Part shown: piece after piece, positions 22,521 to 34,267 of the stretch
Numbering within the stretch: the stretch's first letter is position 1
Layout: each line of letters starts with the position of its first letter
NCBI GenBank assembly: GCA_030435675.1
Contig: CM059621.1
Coordinates: 2,976,001 to 3,040,000 of the forward strand
Reading direction: 5' to 3'
DNA from: Steinernema hermaphroditum
Taxonomy: Eukaryota > Nematoda > Chromadorea > Rhabditida > Steinernematidae
DNA length: 64,000 bases
Program-made: the position numbers and the translations under genes
The notes under the pieces: model-generated
The model's database searches: none
The model's input: the letters and a program-made list of their open reading frames with translations, nothing else
What the model was told of the DNA's origin: nothing

Positions 22521-24235
22521 CTATGGTGAAACTCTGTTTGGTGCAACTTGATCTAATTGGTTTTGCGTCGGTTTGGACCACTCTTGCACTTCAGCCGATC
22601 CAAATATTGCGAAGAATATTCCAGTAAGTAAATTGATGCCAGCTAGCGAAAAAAACACAATGCTCCACTCATTAGGAGTATTCTGAAAAAGGGTTCCAAC
22701 CAAATATTAAAACACTTTAGACGATTACGTGTACTAAAATCGAACCGACAAACGTAGGAGCTGCGGAAGAGACGAGATTGGCGATGAACATAGACACCGA
22801 ATGAAGACCACCGGCGTGTAGTGGAGCGATGCTTAAGGCGCTAGTGTGCATGCCAGGACTCACAAACGTGGTAAACGCAGCCTGCAGCACCAGTAATGAA
22901 ACCGACAGGAAGACATGGTTGCAGTCGGCGACGACAGCCAGAATTGCAAAGCAGAGGGCGATTCCAAAATTCCCAGTCGTTTGGAACAACCTCGTCGATG
23001 TGTTGTAGCTGAGGACTTTTCTTTGCTTCAGATGATCTGCAAAGCCGGATACACCGATTTTAGCGATGAAGCTGGCAATGTATGGAAGTGTGGTGAAGAG
23101 GCCGTTCTGAAATCGCAAATTGTCGAAGTTATTTCTTTTAAAACACACCTTTTCTTGTAGCCTACTAAAATATATGCTACTAACCTACCGATTTCAAATC
23201 CGACTTTAGAACATCGCGAATGAACGAAGTTGTGTAGAACGTCATGATCTGATGCTGAGTGACTAGTGTTGTTCTTGCCAAAAGTACGGCCAAGAAAGGA
23301 GTGGACATAAACGCTGCTCTCCATGGGAAAATGCCCTGAACGACACTATTTAGCAACTTATTATCCGTTTACCTTTTTCTGCCCCTTCTTAACGATCATA
23401 TTCTCACTAATGTAATTTATTTCATCGTCCGATATCGATCGATGCTGATCGGGGAAGTTCGACGAAAAACAAAGCCAAAGTACAGCCCACGTGATAGTCA
23501 ACGTCGAACAGAGGTAGTACACAGAAGCCCATCCACCTAGCTCCTTTAGAGAACATAGGGGAGGAGTAACCAAGCCGAGAAAAACTCCAGAAAGTTGAAC
23601 GCCGGACGTGTGGATAGCGTTCAATGTGGAGCGTTCGTTGGGCACAAACCACCGGGAGGCAATGGCAGTAAACGATGGGATTATGAATCCCTAAAGATTG
23701 AAATGACATTCGAACAAAAATGACCAAACAACAGCAAGGAAGGCCAAGGATGGTCACTTACATATGCGCATCCAAGTAAGAATCTTGAAACAACAAATCC
23801 ATAGGCGCTTGAGTTGGCTATCCAAGGCGAAAAATACGTAATAACAGCGCTTATAATAAGAGCAGAGAACGTTATCATCCGAGGACTATATCGATCAGCA
23901 CAGAAACCGGCTGGAAGCAGCAGAAGAAAAGAGCCGATAGATGAGGCCGAGAACATAAGACCTTGAGTCTTGGAATCCCATGGCAGGATTCCATCATATC
24001 CAAAATCTTCCATATGACTCGAAGATGGTGAAGGACACGAATTATCATAGCTAGAATTTCCTGATGCGCCGTCCGATCCCTGCGAAAGTGTTGAATTGAC
24101 CATGCAGACGATTGTAGTTCCCAGATTCGATCGAATTGCCAAAGCGCACAACGATCCGAACATGAGCAAGAAAGCTATTCGAAGACGAACGGAGTGACAT
24201 GAAAAAAGAGGAGGCCTGCTTGAATCGGGCATCAT
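22521..24235 (-). CDS. SLC17-like MFS transporter 1 (492 aa, 5 exons)
   Basis: Model: complement(join(22521..22682,22729..23106,23189..23335,23373..23690,23762..24235)); every intron is phase 0 and GT-AG. The start is one of two adjacent ATGs at 24235 and 24232. The protein has the 12-helix major facilitator fold of the SLC17 anion-transporter group (sialin, vesicular glutamate and Na-phosphate-like). Visible signs: IRSNLGTTIVCMVNSTL in TM1 with a long loop carrying NSS, AGFCADRYSPRM after TM2-3, then ASRWFVPNERSTLNAIHTSG. These are followed by DQHRSISDDEINYI before the central loop, FADHLKQRK and SPGMHTSALSIAPLHAG. Substrate unknown. Tandem with transporter 2 on the same strand, same exon sizes. 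Confidence 0.86.
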
Positions 24236-24788
24236 TCGTTCAGTGATTGGCGAGAATGACGAATGACGAACGATTCTGGCGTTTAAAGCAACCGGTTCCG
24301 CAAAAAAAATTATGGAAATCAGGCCCGCGGACGACTCTTTGAAAGTGAGCGCAACGGAAGTCGCTCGATTGTGAAATAAAAGGGCGATTCTTTCGGGCAT
24401 CTACACTATTGCAAATCCCCACTTTGCTCTGGAATTATTTACAATAGAGCTGGTTTATCCATTCACACTGCCATTCAGAAGACTTGAACTCCACCAGCCC
24501 TTTATTTACCGTTATCCTTCAAGAAAATAGTGTTCTGGCTTCTTTTGTCGCACTGAGACCACCAGTAACACAGACTGCGCGATAAGATCTAAGATCCTTC
24601 ATGATCCGATCCCTTTAAAGAAGATTCGTAAGTCGAACCAAATTTTTGATCTGGCTTTTATATCAATTATGAACTCAGAAATGTTCTAATACGTAAACCA
24701 CTGCCTATGAACGTCTTTCACAATTTTCATAGGCAATTAGTAAAGTGTATTTATTCTAACACATTCACGACTGTTGTGATTGAGTCTA
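24236..24788. other. Intergenic spacer between the two transporter genes
   Basis: About 550 bp with no coding signal. It holds the presumed promoter of transporter 1 and the 3' region of transporter 2. Confidence 0.5.
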
Positions 24789-27700
24789 TCATGTTACAAC
24801 TGTGGTGGTTGAACCTATCGAAGCACTCAGCTCAGATAATCTTGTCGAATCGTAGCTGTTTTCCGTCTTATCCTTCTGTTCTGCCCATTTCTGCACTTCC
24901 GCGGAACCGAACAATCCGAAGAGCACACCAGCAAACACATTCATACCGGCTATAGATGAAAATACGATAGTCCAGGCCGTTGAGGGCATCTGCAAAGTAT
25001 TTCATGTCCTCTGATACCTCCGATTGACTTACTTTATGAATGACGATTCCTGTTAGATATACAGACCCAGAAGCCAGAAGAAATCCTATCAGCATATCGA
25101 TCGAATGAATAGTTCCTGTGTACATAGGAGCAATACTCAGAGCACTGGTGTTAGCTCCAGGGCTGACAAAAGAGGCAAATACCCCTGAAAGGCCAAGCAA
25201 CGCCACGGCAGGAATAACTCGGTTGCAGTCGGCGAGGAAGACCAAGCCAGCAAAGCAGCACGCGCTACCGAAACATCCAATGGATTGGAAGAGTCGAACA
25301 GACGCTGTGTAGCCCGTGATTTTGCGTCGTTTCAAAAGATCAGCCAGAGTGGAGAACAACATCTTCGGGATGAGGTCAGTGAGATGAGGAAGAGCGATGA
25401 ATAATCCGTTCTGAACGAGGATTAATATTGGAGAACTGACTGCTGTGACAGTACTCGATATATGTCCGTATGCAGCACATCGCGGATGAAAGTTGCTGCG
25501 TAGTATTGAAGGATCTGATGTTGTATTAGCCCAGTGACCCGAACGACCAAAATAGAGATGAACGGGAGTGACGTGAAGGCCGATTTCCATGGGAAGATGC
25601 CCTAAAAATGGCAGTTGCCTATGTCGAAAAAGAATAGCGCAGTCTTGTACGAAGTAAATACTACGGTGATAAAGAAACCAGTTCCTTAGTTTAGTTAAAG
25701 TCTCCAAAAAGCAAAAACATAAAAGTTTGACCAAGGAAAAGCGCTTTAACTCTGCAAATCCCACAGATGGCGATGCAGAATTATTGATTTGCTCCACTAA
25801 AAATGGCCGATCATTTAAGTGGCAGTTTCTTAATATATACATGCCTATCATTCCCGGTATTGCCGATTTGACTGAACAACTGCAGCCCACTTCCCGGGTG
25901 AAAGCCGGTGTGGCGGGGAATCGTGTCGCTCTCAGGGTGTTCCATTCGGGACCACCTGCTCGGAGGATCGTGTCGCTACAGTTATCAAAACACATTTACT
26001 TGAACTGAATCTAGCAACATTGTTTCCACTTATTTCACTTTCTACATTATTCTGAATGGGGAAAAAGGTGTTTCACGGTATTATCCTGATCTAATTGGTC
26101 AATTTTCAATTAAAATCTTCAAGTTCTTAGTCGTCTGGATCTGCCACCTGGTGCTGTTACAAATTTAACAGTTTTCAATTCTGAAACCACCTGGGGATTG
26201 CCCAAATTAATGGAAGGGGAAAGGGAATTGCAGAAGATATCAGAAACTCATAATAAAGCAACAATGAGCAGCGAAAATCAGCCGACTCCTATAGATGAGT
26301 CTATCATTATGCACCTGTCGATTTGCAGACAGAGACAATCTGAGGCCCTATCTAGACTGATAAGTGCACTTTTAACGCGGTAGTTTCCAGGAATGTACAT
26401 GTTTTGAGATGCTCTTTCTGATGTTGTAAGGTTTTCAAAAGATTCACAAGATAATGAGAAATAGCACATCAATGGGGTGAGTCTATCGTCATGCACCACA
26501 CTGTATAATCCTTATGCCAAGTACAGAGTTAATGTCCATAAGTTAAAACCCCTCCGAAATCGCCCTGGTAGCGACACGATTCCCCCCGAGCGAATGGTCC
26601 CGAATTGAACACCCTGAGAGCGACACGATTCCCCACAACATCCCTCCTTTATAGAACATTAGGGTTTGAGGTCGAAAAATATTTTGGTCATTTTTTCGAC
26701 CTCTTTGTCTTGTTTTGAGTGGTTTCGTCTGATATCGTCATTTCTAGACGAGCTAAGAGAGTGCTATAAGAACAGCAAACAGCGAATCTCTCAGCTCAAA
26801 GTGAATAGTCGTTGTGGAGGTCAACTTGAAAATGTGAGGTCTTGGGTAGTCGTATGCATTCCTTGTAGATCCAAGGGCTATTTTTTCAATATCTCTCCTC
26901 TATTTCTGTAAAGTAGAAAAAAACTAGAATCCGCCATTTTCTATGGACCAACCCAATACATACAAACAAAAAACCTATGATCGCCTTTAAGTTTATCGTT
27001 TGTACGTATTTTACCGATTTAATCCACAACAACAAAAACCTGAAAAAACCTAAAAACTGCAAAATTTCAGACTAAGTTTCCAATTGCCTTTTTTATTTAG
27101 TTTCCAACTGACTTTTGTTGAGGATATGGCTTTCTTAAAAACCTTAAAACACACGTGATGGCCTTATCGTAGTGCAACAGACTGTATATGTATTCAAAAG
27201 TTCGAAGAGGTGACCTACTTGAGTCCTAAGTACAGTGACCTACTACGGTACGTAACTTTTGACGTTGAATGTACTTTTCCTAATTTAAACGCACTTGCCC
27301 TAGTCACGTACTGACCGATGTCAAAGAACGTCATGATGTACAGGGTGACACAAAAGTTCTGTAACGCTGATTTAAATTATTTATCTTTCGCCGTTTTGTG
27401 AATCGATCGATCATTCTCTTTGTTATATTCGAATTCAGCATCTATTTCTGACCACTATCTCACTCTTATATTTTCCGCAACTTTAGAACCCGGTCTTGAA
27501 GACAGATTTCTATAAAGTGCGTTTTTCGACCGAAGTGACCATTTCGCATAGAATTCTAAAAGTTGACATCATTGTAAAGCTCGTATTCGTACTTCAAACA
27601 CGTTCGATGTATCAGTGAGCAACATTACGAGATTCCCTAGTCCGGTGAGTATCAGAAAACCAAAGAACTGCTGATAGCGGATAGCGTATAGCGGATAAGA

Positions 27701-28616
27701 TTTTGCTCGAATAATTTGTAGTGCAGACTTGTGTCTACAGAATAACTCTTTTGTGAGTGGAACTTACAGATTTCCGACCCTTCCTCGGAATGACGTTATT
27801 TGTAATGTAGAGCTTTTCGCCGTCACTTATCGATCGGTTCTTCTCGGCGTAGTTTGACGCGAACACCAGCCATAGGAATCCCCAAACAAGCGCCAGAAAC
27901 GCACACAAATAGTAAACAGAAACCCATCCGCCGATTTCTTTCAATGAACACAAGTACGGAGCGACTAGTCCCAAGAAAATCCCGGAGATCTGTGCGCCCG
28001 AGGTGTAGATAGCGCTCAACGTGGCACGCTCGTCGGGAACAAACCATCGCGAAGCAATCGACGCCAACGCCGGGATTATCATACCCTTTAAAGGATAGCT
28101 TACATGCTGTTTACGTTGCCGTTTACTCACCAACGATCCTCCAATGATGAATCTCAAGCCAATGAACCCATATGTGAAGTGTTGGGCTATGAAGGGCAAG
28201 GCATAAGTTGCCAGACCGGCCAGTGATACGCCAATAAACGCGATGATTCTTGCACTGAACTTGTCAGCCAATATTCCAGCAGGTACAAGGATGAGAAAGG
28301 AGCCAAACGATGTCGCGGAGAACATGAGTCCTTGTAGATGAGCATCCCAGAGTAGAGTTCCATCGTATCCAGACGGCTCGTGTTGTTCTTCGGTTGTCTG
28401 GGAAGGACAGCTGTCGTAGCTTGCATTGTGACTCGGCTTGGGCTTCGATGTAACTGTGGAGTTGACCATACAGACCATTGTAACACCAAGATTTGATCGC
28501 AAAGACAGGTTGCAGAACATCCCGTACATCAGGAGAAGTGCTATCCTGAGGCGAATCGATCGAAATGAGAACAAAGGAGGCCGCGTTGGGAGCTGCACTG
28601 TTGTCGAAGTCGACAT
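24789..28616 (-). CDS. SLC17-like MFS transporter 2 (509 aa, 5 exons, 2.17-kb intron)
   Basis: Model: complement(join(24789..24989,25033..25410,25455..25601,27768..28085,28131..28616)). Exons 2, 3 and 4 are 318, 147 and 378 bp, exactly as in transporter 1, and all introns are phase 0. This supports one gene although 2166 bp separate exons 2 and 3. Motifs: LRSNLGVTMVCMVNSTV, AGILADKFSARII, ASRWFVPDERATLSAIYTSG, KNRSISDGEKLYI, LADLLKRRK and SPGANTSALSIAPMYTG. The C-terminus is longer and Ser/Thr-rich. The exon 2 acceptor (TTTAAAG) is weak, and the exon 3 donor reads CGA|GTACTG. The large intron contains a 720-bp foldback element. Membrane transporter of unknown substrate, probably for an organic anion. 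Confidence 0.83.
25915..26634. mobile_element. 720-bp foldback element inside the transporter 2 intron
   Basis: Inverted arms of about 67 bp lie at 25915-25981 and 26568-26634. Outer ends read GGGGAATCGTGTCGCTCTCAGGGTGTTC, and the arms also share ATTCGGGACCA and an inner ATCGTGTCGCTA copy. No transposase frame in the 590-bp interior and no clear target duplication. Likely a non-autonomous DNA element; superfamily not assigned. Confidence 0.6.
27340..27395. repeat. Solo terminal repeat of a Tc1/mariner-like element
   Basis: TA then CAGGGTG followed by AAAGTTCTGTAACGC resembles the end of the element at 52184-52394 (CAGGGTGTTCCATAAGTTCT then GTAACGC). No opposite end was found nearby, so it looks like a solo or decayed terminus. 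Confidence 0.4.
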
Positions 28617-31600
28617 GTCCCCCTCAGAAAGATTAAAACAAAGTCGACTTTGTAAGAAATAGAAACCCTTGATGGTAGTTGCTCAGCAGAGACACCAGGT
28701 GAAGACGGCCGTCTCGCCTAACTACAATCAGGCTGGGGGGAATGGCGCGGCCGCGAGGAGGGGAGCAATTGAGCGACGTCAAAGCGGCACCTGACAACGT
28801 ATAAGCACCTTATTTGTTTTCGAAGAGGATGTGGACAATACTAGGAACGCCGCCTTCCCGAATGAGTCATAGGACTTCGTTCATTGTTGAGATGAAGGGA
28901 TGTAGTTAGTGTGATGATCGATGGACTAAACAGAAGCCTCCAGGGATGCAATAGTGCAAAGACGTGTAAGATAGAACTGACTTCAAACCATGTTAAAGCG
29001 GAAGTGTACATAATTAAAAGCGGTGATTGGCAGTCGCCTTATCCAAATGAGTTCATCTGTATCAAGTTAAGCAGTCAATGTTTTTCTTTAGTTGTACTTA
29101 TATATCTTATATAACTTATACATACTTAGAAGAGATATGCACTTACTCTCGCCTATGCGGAAGTCGTCTGGCCTTCTTTATCCGTTGTAAAACAAACACC
29201 GGAACTTTCTCAAGCCAACGACTTATCCCAAATTCTCAGGGGCACGCATGATCAGGAACTACTCAATGTGATCCATGCTCATTGAAGTGGGATGCGATGG
29301 AGTGAATTACTCTGCACGATTAAGAACTACTCTATATGGGACTACTCTATACAGGCGAATGTACTACCATTCATAGCACAGTACCCTGGTTTTTTTGCCT
29401 TAATAACTGTCAGTCCATTGATTAGCGGTCGTCCGCAAAGCGAGGGTGTACTCCCATAAGGCGACGCTCAAGCGCGAAAAAACACTGCTTGGATACCCAT
29501 CGATGCCTCTATTGTGTCTTATGTGCAGGGATGCATTCCTTCCGAAGACGAATCGAAGGAATCTTGAAATTCAACCGTCTCCAGGCGTACCATTCATCTC
29601 AAAACAGTGTCCTGATATTGTGACGATTATGAAACGTCCATGGTAGAATAAACCGATTACTTGATGTTGCTTTTGTGTTTTCATATCATAAAAAGACAAA
29701 TGAAGATTGTATGCTGTAAAGTGTGACAAGCGCGTTATTTGTGCCGGTAGTGGTCGGTCAGGTCGTCCATATGCTCTCTCAGAAATGAGGTGCGCTGATT
29801 GACTTGAGTGGGCGGTCGTTTTTGGACAAGTAATACCGCTGATTCGGGAAGATCCCTTATAGTATATAAACTGAGAACCGACGGGTCCGTTGGTCTGTCT
29901 GTGTGTTTCTCCGTGCGCACGGGGAAAACACCTACACAAAATAAGGACCCCGAAGGGAGCCGAACCCGGTACCAAAGGAAGCGAAATTGACATCCTCCCA
30001 ACGAATTGACATCCTCGCACTCTACTACCACTATGTCTCTGAGGATGACAGGCCTTGCGTTTCTTTTAAGAGTTTCTTAGAGTTTTTGGGCTCTATTTAT
30101 CGTTTTGTGAGCACCATTCTGAGCCCCCTTCAAGGCTATGACGTCTCCAGTTTACAGTTTTTGGCTGAGGGCGCGAATTCGCGTGCAGCCGCGGTTATAT
30201 CTCTTCCCTGCATATCTCTTCAGAGACATTTTGTTTAAGCTGATTAATCATACAATCGCTTTTTTCATTCATCCGTTTCAGGACATATCGAATCCCTTTC
30301 TTGGCAGTCAGCACTGTTCTGGAATGTGATGTTTTTCGGGTTACAGGAACGAGACGCGACGTCGAAGTTTTCCATGTTACACAGTCTACGTTACTTAGGA
30401 GTGTCACTGAAACAAGAAGACTTGTCATCATAACTTCCGCCACCAAATGTTGAGCTGTCCGAAGATCTGTTCATACACTTTCTACATACATATTGTGACG
30501 GCCAATACCACGAAAACATTTAAAGTATTTACTAATTAACACCCAAAATAAGTATTATTTTTAGTCCTCGTATTCAATGATAACACTGTCATATGCTCTC
30601 AGAACGGACTCATTCCTGAAAACGTGATATTCGAATAGGAGCGTGATTCCCGCCTCAAGTTACCTTAGCTGGCATCGTAATCCATTCCCACGACATCCAT
30701 TCCCATTCATCCCATTCCGTTACCACAATAACCATTCTAAACATGACGGATAGCAGTATCAATAACAACTTAAGAAGACAGCGGTTGCATTTTGTTGCGT
30801 TGCAGGGATGTAAAAGTGTTTTAATAGAGGTCCGCCTACACAACGGAACGCTGTCGTCTACGTCACGAAATACCCGTGATAGGTTCTTATCAACAGCACC
30901 CTTTTTATGATTGATGATACGGCTGCCGGAACTGCGCAAATGTAAATAGAGTCACAAGATTGGTGGAAATAAATGAAGACTGTTTGATCCGGAATTCCTT
31001 TTGTATGTGGAAACATGGTACCGAGATTAATACGCTGTTGGAGTGCAGTGCAAAGTGCATCAGTCCTATAGACGCTGAAAGTGAGATGAGCACTTTGCTT
31101 GAATCACACTAAGGAAGTATTTTAAAGAACGCGTATTTGACGCGTGTGCCTTTCCGAACAGAGCGTGTTCTGTTGTTTTCGCACTCCAGAAATGTCTCAG
31201 ATATAGCAGAATTCGACTGCAGAACAAACAAGACGGCATTTATAGGATAAGACATATAACAAGACAACATCGGCCGGGGTCTCCACTACCTGAATCAACA
31301 GCATTATACATCAAGCAGGACGTCTGATACTGGCTGCTGACCAAAGGCCAAAAAAGGTGTCAAAACCCAAACTGCTTATCAGTGTTAATGTTCCGTCTAT
31401 TTTTCACTTTTGCGCAACTCATAACTTTACTTTTGCATCCTAACCGACACAGATCAATCCATTTCACAATCAAGGTAGTATGCAAAAACAGCCGACGACC
31501 AATGTGTCGAGTCCCATGACTATATTGTTGACAAAAACGAAGAACAATATGCAAATTTCTATCAGAAGCCTTCAGAATTCCCTTTCCAACGATCGCCACG

Positions 31601-31680
31601 CAGTCAAAGCAGTATGATAATGAAGCTGTCCATGGTTTCCGAAGGATTACACGTCGACGGAACGGCCCCATTTCGAGCAA
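28617..31680. other. Intergenic region with one palindrome-ended repeat
   Basis: 3 kb without a supported gene. The only structured feature is the repeat at 29847-30218. The short minus-strand frame at 30195-30446 overlaps it and is not supported. Confidence 0.45.
29847..30218 (+). mobile_element. Palindrome-ended dispersed element, copy 1
   Basis: It starts TCCCTTATAGTATATAAAC, then GAGAACCGACGGGTCCGTTGG and a TCTGTGTGT microsatellite. Next comes AAAATAAGGACCCCG. It ends with GGGCGCGAATTCGCGTGCAG followed by CCGCGGTTATAT. The same order of blocks appears at 40113-41251 and, inverted, at 60372-60895. No coding capacity. Confidence 0.65.
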
Positions 31681-31688
31681 TACAAAAG
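31681..31688 (+). promoter_or_regulatory. TACAAAAG core-promoter-like box
   Basis: TACAAAAG about 74-81 bp before the chosen ATG at 31762. Same octamer as before the Gly-rich secreted genes but further from the start codon. Confidence 0.35.
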
Positions 31689-31761
31689 CGCGCCGCAGCC
31701 ACAGTTCCGACAGCGGGTTCGGTTGGAGCGATCCCTCTTCTCGTCTCGGTTCCGGAACATC

Positions 31762-33260
31762 ATGCTCGCTGTCGGAGGTCAATCTGCTTGGCTTTGTGCC
31801 ATCCTCGCCACACTGGCCGCCCTCACTGGCATCTCCGGACAGGCAATGGGACCTGCACAGCAGGCGGCACTAGCTCCAGAGCTTGTCGGCTACTGGGGCA
31901 ACGGCGACAGCATGCTGGTCTCCGCTCTAGTCAACATCTCTTCGCAACTCACCGGCGAAGAGGCTGTTGAGTGGAACTGGGTGGTCGAGGACTGCAACGC
32001 GACGGCCAACAACGCCTCGTTCACCGCGGACGAAGTCATCGTCGCCTGCGCCTCGGAGATCCAGGCCTACTTCCAGAAGTTCCCTGATGTGCAGCAGATG
32101 TTCCTCTACTCGTCCATTGGAAACTGGGGCAGCTTCAGCGACCTCTTCCAGGAAGTCGTCTACATCAACGCGCCCCTCACGCAGAGTGTGATTGCTCTGG
32201 TCAATGGACAGAGCGAACTGGAGCTCGCCATTGAACAGTACATCTCAACCATCTCGGACCCGAACGAAATCGCTGCTTTGGAAGTGCTTCTCGCTGAGAT
32301 CCACGGTGTTCTCAACAACACCGCTCTCAGCTATGACCAGCAGATGGCGAACCTGTCTTCCATCTTCGCCGACTTCTTCAAGCAGCACCCTGCGTGGGCA
32401 GCATCCATCCGCAGCATCAAGATCCCCGGCTTCGGCTCAATCGGAGACTTCCTGAACGTTGCCGACCAGGTATACTACGTGAATGCGCCACTTATCCCAT
32501 AGGTTTGCAGCACTTCCGCATCGACAACTTCGGTCAGCTCTTCGTCATCGACGCCGGACAGACCCAGAGCCGTCTGGTTGTCGACCTGACCAACGACGTC
32601 AACAACCCCGCTTACAACCTCACCCGCAGCGAGAAGACTCTCCTGCTGGACTTCATCAACGACATCCAGGCGATCTCCAGCAACGCCTCGCTGAGCACCA
32701 ACGACAAGATCGCCGCCATCGTGGCTGCGTACCAGCAGTTGATGTTGATCGCCCCTTACCTGCAGTCCGTTCTCGGCTCGTTCCCCATCGGAACTGAGTT
32801 CGGTTTCGGCACATTCCAGGACCTGATAAACGCCTACGACTTCGTAGGTTATCGCATTTGCAACACCCAAGTAATGTCCTTTTAGTCCGTGGTCTTCGCG
32901 CCGACGGCTGCTCCCACAACAAAGGCTCCAACCACCACCCCCATGCTGGGCAACTGCGCCACTCTGTCTCAGGTCATCAAGGTCTTCAACGGCAACGAGA
33001 CCATCTTCTACGACTCGTCCAACCAGTACCTGAACAACAACCCCGGCACTCAGGCCACCAACTGGCGCCCGTACCTTACTCGTATCCAGAACACCATCAT
33101 CATGAACAGCACGCTGACGACCACCCAGCAGATCCAACAGATCGCCTACACCATCAAGAGCTACGAGGGCACCAACACCGCCCGTATCTCCTATCTCAAC
33201 GGCATCATGATCGGCAGCTGGGGCACCTACGCTCAGTTGCTCACCTGTGGAGGATACTAA
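31762..33260 (+). CDS. Secreted four-repeat protein (471 aa, 3 exons)
   Basis: Model: join(31762..32469,32511..32843,32886..33260), two 41-42 bp phase-0 introns, stop TAA. The signal peptide is at residues 1 to about 26. Then come four diverged repeats of roughly 105-125 residues (about 27-130, 131-236, 237-347, 348-471). Each pairs an Asn-X-Ser/Thr-containing helical part with a closing aromatic/Gly block: SIGNWGSFSDLF, IPGFGSIGDFL, IGTEFGFGTFQDLI and IGSWGTYAQLL. A Thr/Pro linker (TAAPTTKAPTTTP) precedes repeat 4. The layout recalls the SXP/RAL-2 (DUF148) secreted nematode proteins, but this is a resemblance only. Strong C-ending codon bias suggests very high expression. No catalytic motif is seen. 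Confidence 0.8.
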
Positions 33261-33895
33261 ATGGCGCGTGAATGAATACGCGTCATTCCGACAATCTAGA
33301 ATTGTCCCATCTGAAGTTCAAATAAAGAACGAGTATGCAAAGCACTTATCAATAAGTGCCGCTGCCCACTATCACAAACGGGGTGGTCAATATGTAATTA
33401 TATCTCCCACTGAAGATAACTCCTCGTGTCGCAGACGCGATGGATTTCTCCCAACTTCAACCACGTTCTATACAGACAGTCTATGTGAAACCATTTAAAT
33501 AGCCCTGTATCGTCTATATTGTCAGTCTCTTGACTAGGTGTAGCATAAATCACTTGTGTTACATCCCTCTCTCTCGCTCTTGTTGAACAGGTTGGTCGAC
33601 CTGTCAACCCTCTTTCAGATCTCCCCGACAAGACCCGCGTGGCGCTCTTCGGAGTTATAGGCGAGCCGGTGGAGTAAATACAATACCTCGTGACATCTGA
33701 AGCGAACTCGGAAAAATCGCTTTATGTCGTCGAAAAACATTGCTCATATTTTTCCCGTCCTGCGGGCACTCTTCTAAATAGTCTAACTAATCTGATCAGA
33801 TGATCGACATACTTGTTTTTTAACTCCTCTGGGAGTAGCTCACTGCTCTGCTATTACCCCGTGAGTGCGAATATTCATTTTCTACATTTAGGGAC
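33261..33895. other. Intergenic region
   Basis: About 630 bp with no supported coding or repeat feature. A pyrimidine-containing acceptor (TCTACATTTAG) ends at 33891, just before the next ATG. Confidence 0.4.
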
Positions 33896-34267
33896 ATGGG
33901 TGTTCCACAGAATCTCCCAAACAGTTTCGCACAAGCTATCATGGACGAAATCGATCAGCTGACGCGTGAGAGAGACGAGATACTGGCGGAAATCAATCGA
34001 TTGGAGACAGCGCCGTCGGACCACGTCAACGCTGATGATGAGATGGCGCCACTCAATTCGGTCGAAAAAAGGCTTATTCCGCAACTGGCCGTTTTTCCTG
34101 GATTTGTCGACATCTTTCTCTTCTCCTGTGTCCCTAAGGATACGTTTCGATATATTCTTCCGCTGCTCTCAAAGTGCTCAATGACTCTAAGTGAACTCAA
34201 CGAGAGATTTGCGAGAAAATGCGACTACTACGACCAGATGTATGAATTCAATATTCGAAAACATTAA
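33896..34267 (+). CDS. Small coiled-coil protein, unknown (123 aa)
   Basis: An open frame from ATG 33896 to TAA. A splice-acceptor sequence four bases before the ATG fits either an upstream non-coding exon or trans-splicing of a leader. Residues about 12-45 form a heptad-like charged helix (IDQLTRERDEILAEINRLE). A hydrophobic block with FPGFVDIFLFSCVP and a Leu-rich stretch (YILPLLSKCSMTLSELNERF) follow. No signal peptide. No family recognised. Being single-exon and unmatched in the window it could still be spurious, but its composition is protein-like throughout. Confidence 0.5.
   Translation: MGVPQNLPNSFAQAIMDEIDQLTRERDEILAEINRLETAPSDHVNADDEMAPLNSVEKRLIPQLAVFPGFVDIFLFSCVPKDTFRYILPLLSKCSMTLSELNERFARKCDYYDQMYEFNIRKH

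Noticed and set aside
24868..25995. 375-aa minus-strand frame
   Set aside because: It reads through three introns of transporter 2; only the middle is coding, in exon 4.
30195..30446. 83-aa minus-strand frame with a hydrophobic start
   Set aside because: Overlaps the end of the dispersed element at 29847-30218 and lacks splice or family support.
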